Shown here piece by piece: positions 57,166-64,000 of a DNA stretch of 64,000 nucleotides. Source of the stretch: Ichthyophis bannanicus (Eukaryota > Chordata > Amphibia > Gymnophiona > Ichthyophiidae); contig CM066037.1 of the NCBI GenBank assembly GCA_033557465.1, forward strand, positions 513,352,686 through 513,416,685, written 5' to 3'. Position 1 is the stretch's first letter; the number at the start of each line of letters is the position of its first letter. The notes beneath the pieces are model-generated. The model did no database searches. It was not told the origin of the DNA and saw nothing but the letters and a program-made list of their open reading frames with translations. Position numbers and translations under genes: made by a program.

Positions 57166-57640
57166 ATGCGAAGGGATGGAAAAATGGGACTAGAAGGGAG
57201 TGGATGCTAGGTAGGGCTGGAACTAGAAGGGAGCTGATGTTGGGGGAGGACTAGAGGGGGATAGTGCTGGGCGAGTGAGGATGGGGAGAGGAAAAGATAT
57301 TTTGTGTGTGAGGGAAGAAAAATCTATAATTGGCTGGGTACTGGGAGAGTAAGTGGGAATTGAGGATGGAAAGGTGAAATTTGAGTGGATGAAATAGGAA
57401 TGAGGAAAGAGCAAAAGGGGAAAGATCAGTATGTTAAAGCAGATGTAGAGAGAGAATGGAAAAAAACTAGAAGAGAGAAGAAAGGACAAATGGAGAGCAG
57501 ACAATGGAGAGTTAGCAGAAGACATGAAGAAACCAGAAGAAAGTGACTGGAGCAATTGCAACTGAAAAATAAAATGACCAAACAACAAAAGTAGAAATAT
57601 ATATTTTTTATTTTTTAGTAAAGCACGAAAGTCATAATCT
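57166..57640. other. Purine-rich stretch, no gene
   Basis: The plus strand is strongly A/G-biased (GGAGAGTAAGTGGGAATTG, AGAAGAGAGAAGAAAGG) from about 57170 to 57560. It may be a diverged extension of the minisatellite. The minus-strand open frame reflects the bias. Confidence 0.4.
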
Positions 57641-57874
57641 ACTATAACTTATGCATGTAAATTTAGGCCTTGCCTATGCTTCACTCAAGCTCTGCCCCCG
57701 TGCACACCCACACCAAAAGTCGACACATTAGGATTTACGTACGTGCTTACAGAATGGTGTCTGCCTAAAGCGGCTGCATATGTGCCAGTCATATGTTTAA
57801 GCCCTTTAGAATACTGGACTTATGTGCATTGCTTGCATGTAACCTTCCATGCATCCTTTATAGAATTACCCCCC
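57641..57874. mobile_element. Possible TIR element
   Basis: The right end CCTTTATAGAATTACCCCCC looks like a terminal repeat. The interior is balanced in A/T and G/C and non-coding. A clear left partner was not found. Confidence 0.3.
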
Positions 57875-58014
57875 TACTGTGCTTGGTACTGACAACTATC
57901 CAGATAGTATTGCTGAAAATCAGCAGATAAATCTCACCAGCAACACTTATCCAGATGGCAGGTGGCGCTCTCTGAGTAAGTGCATGTGAATATTCAGTCG
58001 TTACTTTAAATTGT

Positions 58015-58123
58015 CTCTATACCAAAAATAAGATTGGAGAGTTTGAATGTACGGCACTAAAGATATGAACATAACGGACATCTCATTGTACAATGTTAAA
58101 TGTAACTCAATTGTACTGTCGAA
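58015..58123 (+). mobile_element. L2-type LINE 3' region, left piece
   Basis: The sequence up to 58123 (GTTAAATGTAACTCAATTGTACTG) appears to continue at 61808 with TAAATGTTGTTATG and an L2-type tail (AAGTGGTATACAAATC, AAATAAATAAAATC) to about 61912. The 3.7-kb TIR element therefore seems to have inserted into this LINE tail. Confidence 0.5.
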
Positions 58124-58734
58124 GGGGTATGTTTACTAAACTGCGGTAAACGTGAATAACGCACGTTGTACGACATTACCGATTGTTAGCGCGCTATAGC
58201 GTGCGCTGTAGCGCATTAACGATCGTAAACGCGCTATAGCGCGCGTTATCACATGCTAATGCGCGTGATGCTCCGCGGTGTGGTAAAACAACGCAGAAGG
58301 CGGAGAGAGGGCGGAGAGAAGGGGTCAATGGGCGGAGAGTGGGCGGGGAGAGGCTCCCATTACACTAACACGCTGAATTTCAGAGCTGAATTCCAACGCA
58401 AATGAAAACCTGCCGTTAAAGGCATATTAAAGGGGAGAGAAACCATTTAAATGTCAGCAATGTACAGCCTAGGCAGGGAAACCAAAAAAAGATAAGTGTG
58501 ATACATGTGCACAAAACAAAAGGGCACAGAAACACTGAAAATGACCCCAACAAACTGGAAAAAAACAGCAACCAAGCTGGCCAATAGTGGTAGCAATGAG
58601 AAACATCAACCCCCGCCCCCCGAGTAAGCTCCATTGAACAGATGTTTATGTATTTCTTTATTTTAGTTATGTATTTATAAACTGCGGAAGGGTCCATACC
58701 CCGTCCCCATACAAGGTGCATGGGCCCACAGTGA

Positions 58735-59330
58735 AATAGCACTGTTCAGGGACTTCCCCACCATCGGACAGGGTTCCTATGGCGTGCACATGTCCCGCAA
58801 CATCAGGGCGGGCATGTCGGAACGGGCAACTGGTCAGATGCTGGAGAAGGGGATACAGAGGGCTGCAGGCGGCTGCAGGCTGCACATGCTGTGGTGCAGC
58901 TGGGCCACAGTGGGGACTAGGGTGATGCCTAGCTGGCCCATAGGAATGCTGAAACAGTAGAGCAGCCAGACAGCAACTTCTGAGGGCCCAACATGGGCAA
59001 GAGTGTGCTTCCCACAGTGTCACAGGGAATAGTACCCAGCAGGTACCCCCAATGGCACGGAACATTGGCAGGTGGTGCTGGGGGAAAGCGTGGGCAGCTA
59101 TGCGGGCACCCCCACCCCAGAACCCGCACCATAGGCAGCCGCCTACCTGCACACTGGATGGCTTGAGACCGCACACCACCAGCACCACCAGCAGAAGGGC
59201 ATGTCAGCATGGTGGCTGAGGGATACTGGTGGTGGAGGGGGCAGTGGCAGCTGCCCATAGCAGACCGTGGCCTAGCCCCCTTCACGTGGGTGCAGTGCAC
59301 TCCAACAGACAGGCCCTGTCTGACCAACAG
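58735..59330 (-). pseudogene. Decayed PIF/Harbinger-type transposase candidate
   Basis: Read on the minus strand, three vestiges occur in the family's order, in different frames. GVHCTHV at 59303-59283 resembles the GxDCTHV motif around the first catalytic aspartate, with D changed to H by one base. GYLLG at 59048-59034 resembles GYLLGDSGY at the second aspartate; the DSGY part is damaged. ALMLRDMC at about 58810-58786 resembles the C-terminal LHNxC box. Their spacing is about 88 and 79 codons, roughly that of the family. FQHSYGPARHH at about 58950-58920 may be the FNxxHxRAR region. Overlapping open frames 59188-58667 and 59327-58929 fit a frameshifted gene. It would cut and paste elements with family C ends. 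This is inferred from weak motifs plus the enclosing TIRs. Confidence 0.4.
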
Positions 59331-59370
59331 TCATGGTATCACCAGGGAACGCACCATCTCTGTGAGAACA

Positions 59371-59437
59371 TGGTGGTGCAGTGCACAGAACCAGTGTATT
59401 CAGAAGCATAGGGTCACAGGTTCAAGTCCCAGCTGTG
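59371..59437 (+). repeat. tRNA-like (SINE-head) segment
   Basis: TGGTGGTGCAGTGC at 59371-59384 and GGTTCAAGTCCC at 59419-59430 are spaced as A and B boxes. It is not a functional tRNA: no matching acceptor stem. Probably a SINE head remnant. Confidence 0.4.
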
Positions 59438-59587
59438 GTTTCCGCCAACCCAGTACTCATATTCTACCCACTACTAGAACGGGCTAATACAGACAGAACC
59501 GGTCTTGCAGATGACGTAAACATGCCCAAAACACCCACATTTTACCCTACAGAGCACAGACACCATAAACATGCACATTACCTAGAG

Positions 59588-59780
59588 CAGAGCCTCCCAA
59601 ATGCAGTCCTGGAGGGCCAAACACCATCCCAGTTCCATGCTGCCTCTGATAAAGATGCCTGTGCTGCATTTCTATGCGCCACCCCCATGGTATGCAGATA
59701 TATCTCATGCATATTCATGAGGGACAGCATGAAAACCCGAACAGTGTTTGGCACCGCAGGACTGGAGTTGGGAACCTCTG
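59588..59780. mobile_element. hAT-like MITE, 193 bp
   Basis: Starts CAGAGCCTCCCAAATGCAG and ends GAGTTGGGAACCTCTG. AGTCCTGGAGGGCC faces GCAGGACTGGAG. Flanking 8-mers ACCTAGAG and CCGTAAAG match at five of eight positions, a weak duplication. It is the same family as the element cut by the window start. It is nested in the 3.7-kb TIR element. Confidence 0.7.
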
Positions 59781-61029
59781 CCGTAAAGCAGCAGCCAACA
59801 GGGGCAGACACACCCGCACCCACAGGCCCCATCATCCAAAGCCTCCTGGAGAGGCAGGACTTTGGGCTCTGCGTGCATCTCCCAATACTAGCACATGCAT
59901 ACCGTAGTAATGCCACCCTAAACCTGGGAATATGTTACACAGCTATCAGAAGGTTGCTATGAGCACTGGCAGATAGCAATTCCTAGGGTAAGTACAATTT
60001 CCTGAGTGAGCTGCATCATAGCAACCTTTCTGATGTCTGTGGAGTGTGCTACAGGTCCTGTGTCTAACAGTGTTTATCAACCTGGGGAGTGACTCCTACA
60101 GTATTGCGTACCATAGCCATGCCTGCACTGTGCCCAGGCCTGGTGTGGTGGCCTGGGCTGCCCAACACCTCTAGTGTTGCACAGTGCTTGCATAGGTGTG
60201 GGGAGTGCTTGTCTGTCTATCCAGTGTGTGGTGGCTTCCAACACCCTCCACAGCCCACACTGCTAGCACTGTTGCCAGTATTGGCCTGCCAATGTGCATA
60301 ATGAGGAGCAAGGTACCGTGGGAATAGCCTGGATAGGGTGGCCTGGCCTGTCCGCATCTGCACAGGGCATAGGGCAATGGCCGGACATTGTAGTGCCCGG
60401 TACCACCTGCATGGACAGGGTGGCCATAGCATGTCCTGCTGGGCGGTCACTCTCACCCTGACTGAGTAGTGACCATGGCATGGCTAGGTTCCACCATAGT
60501 GCTATATAGCATTTCTCTTATGTGATATTTATGGGTTTCCTTTTGGTGCCCAATCACGGACCTATCTGCTTGGTGTGTATGCTGATATCCCCGTTCTGGG
60601 TACATGCATCTCCTCCAGGACCATGCACTATGGACTAGCTGGCGGACAGTCTGCAGCTAGTATGTGTCTTGCTGGAACACCGTGCAGGGTGCAGCGGCTG
60701 GAGGCTTGCTGCTGGAGAATGTCAGATAATGGTGGGGGGCAGCTGAGCATTTCCAGACCTGCCGTCTGTCTGCTCTTGCTGTACGGGTGTGTACTGCTCT
60801 ACATTGCCTGCCCTGTAGGGTGTTTGATCCTGAGTGGGACTGGGGTGATGGTCCCCTCTACTGCCACCATTGCAGAGGGTTGAATGTGGATCTGTGGGTG
60901 GGAGATCCTGTCCCCCACCCTGAGCCCTAGAGGGTGCGTTGGGTGGTGGTATGTAATCTCCCTGGTAACCACAGCAGAATGTGGGTGTGGTGCTGTGCAG
61001 TCCTCCTGTAGCCAGCCATGTGTTTATTA

Positions 61030-61100
61030 GCAGCTCTAGCCCACTGGTTACTTCACTGCCCATGGAGCCAGTGGTCATAGGTTCACAACCCACAGTGGGG
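61030..61100 (+). repeat. tRNA-like segment
   Basis: TAGCCCACTGGTTA at 61037-61050 resembles an A box and GGTTCACAACCC at 61080-61091 a B box. Pseudo-tRNA or SINE head inside the TIR element. Confidence 0.4.
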
Positions 61101-61269
61101 TTCATTGATACGCCTGTCTTAGGCATTGTCTATTTTTACTGTATATTAGTGCTGCCAGCAGAACCACCCTCAGGATACTGTCACCTTAGGGTAGCTCAAA
61201 AGGCGCCCTATAGGGCGCGACTTACACGCCGCCCTATAGGGCGCACATTACACTTTGCCCTATATTATA

Positions 61270-61379
61270 TGTATTATATGCCATTTGAAAGGAATATTTA
61301 GGCGCTCCCTATAGGGCGCGCCTTACACTTCGCCTTATAGGGAGCGCCTAAATATTCCTATCAACTAGTATATAATACA
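61270..61379. repeat. Strong inverted repeat with CCCTATAGGG motifs
   Basis: 61290-61318 (AGGAATATTTAGGCGCTCCC...) pairs with 61331-61359 with one mismatch in 29. Weaker pairing continues outward to 61270 and 61379. The loop is 12 bp. Just upstream the self-complementary GCGCCCTATAGGGCGC lies at 61203-61218 and a near copy at 61230-61244. Confidence 0.85.
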
Positions 61380-61533
61380 TGACCATGTCAGAGAGAACGT
61401 CACTATTGGAACATATTTCATAGGAAGGGTACACCTTTCCTGACACATGTAAACTGTAACTCGCCTGCAGACTACGGATTAAAATATTATAGTCGGCTTT
61501 CACAGGGTGCCTCAGCCAGCCTTACTCATTAGG

Positions 61534-61601
61534 CACACTGGGGAATCAAACCCATGACTCTTGTACCATCAGTCTGTGTAGTAACCATTGTGCTACAGCT
61601 C
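61534..61601 (-). repeat. tRNA-like segment
   Basis: On the minus strand TAGCACAATGGTTA (61595-61582) and GGGTTTGATTCCC (61553-61541) have A-box and B-box form at tRNA spacing. No complete cloverleaf was confirmed by eye; more likely a SINE head. Confidence 0.45.
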
Positions 61602-61807
61602 TGTTTCTGTCTTTGGGTGTCTGCGCGCTGTCTTAAGCGTGCGCGCAGTAGCGCGTGCGGTAACAATCGTTGCTGCGCGGCGCGCAATAACGCGCGTAAC
61701 TGCGGATTATTGGTTACGATGTCCCGCCCATGTCCTTTTTTGGCTTTCCTTTCACTAACGCGGCACCTAACGCGAATTGCACTAACGCAGTTTAGTAAAC
61801 ATACCCC

Positions 61808-61912
61808 TAAATGTTGTTATGTACCATTATGTTAAGTGTAACCCTCCAATTGTGATGTGACCACTTTGATTGAAGGATAAAGTGGTATACAAATCTCTCT
61901 AAATAAATAAAA
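61808..61912 (+). mobile_element. L2-type LINE 3' tail, right piece
   Basis: Contains TAAGTGTAACCC, AAGTGGTATACAAATC and a TAAATAAATAAAATC end. It is the continuation of the piece ending at 58123. Confidence 0.55.
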
Positions 61913-62961
61913 TCTCACAAACAATGGGGCACTGTGATACCCGGATACAAAATATATTGGAATGATACGGTACTACATCATTTGAAGAATGAATAGCGCA
62001 TACAATATTGTATTTATCAAGGTGGGGATGAATAATTCCTTTATCATGCCTGGATTTAGGGATGGCCTAGAAATGTGACTTGCAGAGGAAGAGAGAGTTT
62101 AAAAAGGATGGTGATAGTCGACAAGTAAGTTGCCTCAATTAGGGTCAGTAATTTTGGGACTCTTTTGATTGCTCTCGTTATATCTTTGTTTGTTACTTTC
62201 TTTGAATGTATTGTGCTTCTTTAATAGAAAAGAACATGGTAAATATCCAGAAGCATCCAGTTCCATAATTTTTCAGTGCAAACTGCCTTGTCAAGTCCGC
62301 ACTTGTGATTCACGCAGCTGCTCTTACTGGTGTGGGTGAGAGTTACAGACCTATGAAATAACCCCCCCCCCCCCCAACTATCTCTGGAATCATATTTTCT
62401 GATTTGTAAATGTCACGTGCCTGAAGAAATTGTTGTATGACTGCCCAAAAGGGTGTTAGCAGGCATGGATACATAATTTGAAGTGAACATTCACTGCTTT
62501 GCGCTTCCCTTTGCCTGGAGTTGGAGAGTTTAATGATTTTATTTCAAGGACATCTGGGAAATATTATGTGATCTATATGGAGCCTGAGACAACTTCGCAT
62601 CTACTACAGAGGTGCTAATAGGTTAAGCAAAACTCATATTCTGTCTCCCTAGGCGAATATTGCAGGTTGATTGGTAAACTGAAAAAAATTCCCTCTCGAA
62701 CAATCAATCAAAAGTTGGTTATCTGACCTCAGTTTCCCCCTTAAACCTAAGAGGCTTTCTCGTCTTGAAGCTTTTCATATCAGACTATTATTCTGAAAAC
62801 AGTTTTTACCAAACTGTGAATCACACTGTTTTATGGGTTTTTTTTTCAGGTAAGAGAGGATTATTGACAACAAAAGTCAGAGGCAGTATTGGGAGTAGTA
62901 TGGACAGAGGACTCTCAGCTAACTTTGTGGGAAGTTTGGAAGTCAGTCACTCTGTATCTTA
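61913..62961. other. No gene; C-run at 62362-62375
   Basis: A 14-base C-run is the only marked feature. Short open frames have no recognisable motif. Confidence 0.4.
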
Positions 62962-64000
62962 GGGGTATGTTTATTAAAGGGCGTTAAGATAGCAGGAGAT
63001 AGCGAACATTAAAGACGGCGATAAGGAGTTTTCTGTGTGATAAAAGACAGGGCAGGTGGTAGGCAGTCGCGCAGTAAGGACGCTGTATTCTGCATATCGG
63101 ATGCTACCAGGACACCAGGTGTTAAGGTATCAGACGTGCACCTTAATGCCCGAAAATGGCAGTCACGATAACGCAGGATAAGGGAGCCCCTGAGAAAGTC
63201 AGAGTTGAGGTGATGGATGGAGGGAATTGAAGGAGCTGATGGACATGTCAGATCCATATGTATCCTATGTGTTTGTCATAAGAACATAAGATATGCCATA
63301 CTAAGTCAGACCAAGGTCCATCAAGCCCAGTATCCCATTTTCAACAGTGGCCAATCCAGGTCACAAGAGCTAGCAGTTTCCCCAAAAGGCACAGATTCCA
63401 CAATGCTTTTATTGGGGCAAGCAGTGGATTTCCCGGGTCTCCTTTAATAATGGTTTATGGACCTTTCCTCCAGGAACTTGTCCAAACCTTTTTTAAACCC
63501 AGCTATACTAACAGCTTTTGCTACATCCTCCAGTAACGAATTCCAGAGTTTGATTACACATTCAGTGAAAAAATATTTTCTTTTATTAGTCTTGTATATG
63601 GGATGCCAATATGGGAGTTAGTATGACTATCAGTGAAGCGCGCTCAGTTAAACAGTGGTACTGTCAGTGTGCAGTATAGGACAGGCAAGAAGTGTGCCCT
63701 GGTGGAGCCAGCATATCCAGGATGTGAGTAGCAAAAGGATGACTGAGCATGAGCGTTTATGCATGTATTGGGCCATGGTGTATCAGCTGGCCAGAGAATA
63801 CATGATTGCACATGATGGGCATATGGTGATTGATGGCCTTCTGGATAGATGGTGGTAGCAGAGAGTGCGGTAGGTCCATGCTGGCCTGATGTACTTGATC
63901 TGACCGATGCAACTGGAGTGTGTGTGAAAAAATAGTAGCTGTATCATGGGGCACCTCAAATATCTTCTGCCTGGGTAGAACAGTTGCCTCAGCCTTTCTA
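62962..64000. mobile_element. Family C element, left end, leaves the window
   Basis: Starts GGGGTATGTTTATTAAAGGG after TTA (62959-62961). No matching right end (AAACATACCCC) occurs before 64000. A CR1-b copy interrupts it at 63278-63594. The interior beyond 63595 holds a 67-codon frame (63655-63858) with a leucine/histidine-rich end (YQLAREYMIAHDGHMVIDG) that I cannot assign. Confidence 0.55.
63278..63594 (-). mobile_element. CR1-b LINE 3' end, 5'-truncated
   Basis: Starts CATAAGAACATAAGATATGCC and ends in TTATTAGTCTT, the segment encoding FKTNKRKYFF on the minus strand. It matches 31365-31683 of the reference copy. Only the C-terminal codons and the untranslated region are present. Confidence 0.88.

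Larger units (their letters stand above)
58124..61807. mobile_element. Family C PIF/Harbinger-like TIR element, 3,684 bp
   Basis: The left end GGGGTATGTTTACTAAAC-TGCGG and the right end CGCAGTTTAGTAAACATACCCC are perfect inverted partners over the first 20 bp or more. The 3-mers outside are GAA and TAA, a possible 3-bp duplication with one change. The subterminal regions are rich in CG palindromes (GCGCGCGTTATC, CGCGCAATAACGCGCG). Inside are a decayed transposase candidate (58735-59330, minus), a hAT MITE (59588-59780), three tRNA-like segments and a strong hairpin (61270-61379). The small MITEs at 9620 and 54957 have the same ends. Confidence 0.8.

Noticed and set aside
59381..59962. 193-codon open frame on the plus strand
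   Set aside because: Runs through a tRNA-like segment and a hAT MITE, so it is a chance frame across unrelated pieces.
61534..61601. Possible functional tRNA genes (also 59371-59437 and 61030-61100)
   Set aside because: A- and B-box words are present but no convincing acceptor stem or anticodon arm; better explained as SINE heads.

Overview
This is eukaryotic DNA from a vertebrate, most likely an amphibian and possibly a caecilian. The evidence is the repeat content: CR1, L2-clade and RTE/BovB-like LINEs, tRNA-headed CORE-type SINEs, hAT miniature elements, and several families of terminal-inverted-repeat (TIR) elements with 3-bp target duplications. The species guess is from memory of repeat families, not from a search. 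No intact host gene is visible. The only candidate host coding sequence is one 120-bp exon-like block at 27502-27621. Every long open frame I can assign belongs to a transposon and most are broken.

Layout. 1-9.6 kb: edge of a hAT-like palindrome, SINEs, an L2-clade LINE 3' half (2690-3985), TIR elements and a CR1 remnant. 9.6-12 kb: a LINE split at its YADD codons by a 724-bp TIR element that carries a 95-bp tandem repeat. 13.3-18.2 kb: three CR1 copies of one subfamily (called CR1-a here) and TIR family A. 21.3-25.0 kb: a nearly complete minus-strand L2-clade LINE holding two nested insertions, each with clean target duplications. 27-30.5 kb: the exon candidate between TIR elements, plus a hAT element with an 8-bp duplication. 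31.4-33.5 kb: the best copy of a second CR1 subfamily (CR1-b) beside a family D TIR element. 35.7-44.2 kb: older CR1-b copies, a full composite SINE and an L2-clade tail. 46.1-46.8 kb: an LTR-like block. 47.9-49.6 kb: a BovB-like RTE fragment. 49.9-54.2 kb: a hAT element nested in a TIR element, then two L2-clade LINEs head to tail. 55-57.2 kb: a near-perfect palindromic MITE, an internally deleted CR1-b, a 103-bp-armed inverted repeat and a G-rich minisatellite. 58.1-61.8 kb: a 3,684-bp TIR element with traces of a PIF/Harbinger-type transposase. 62.96 kb to the end: the left end of a related element that leaves the window.

How the parts relate. The LINEs would supply reverse transcriptase and endonuclease. 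The SINEs carry LINE-like 3' tails, which suggests they were copied by those LINEs. The short TIR families A-D have no coding capacity and share 3-bp target duplications, which suggests mobilisation by a PIF/Harbinger-like transposase such as the one decayed at about 58.7-59.3 kb. The labels A-D, CR1-a and CR1-b are local names used only in this annotation.
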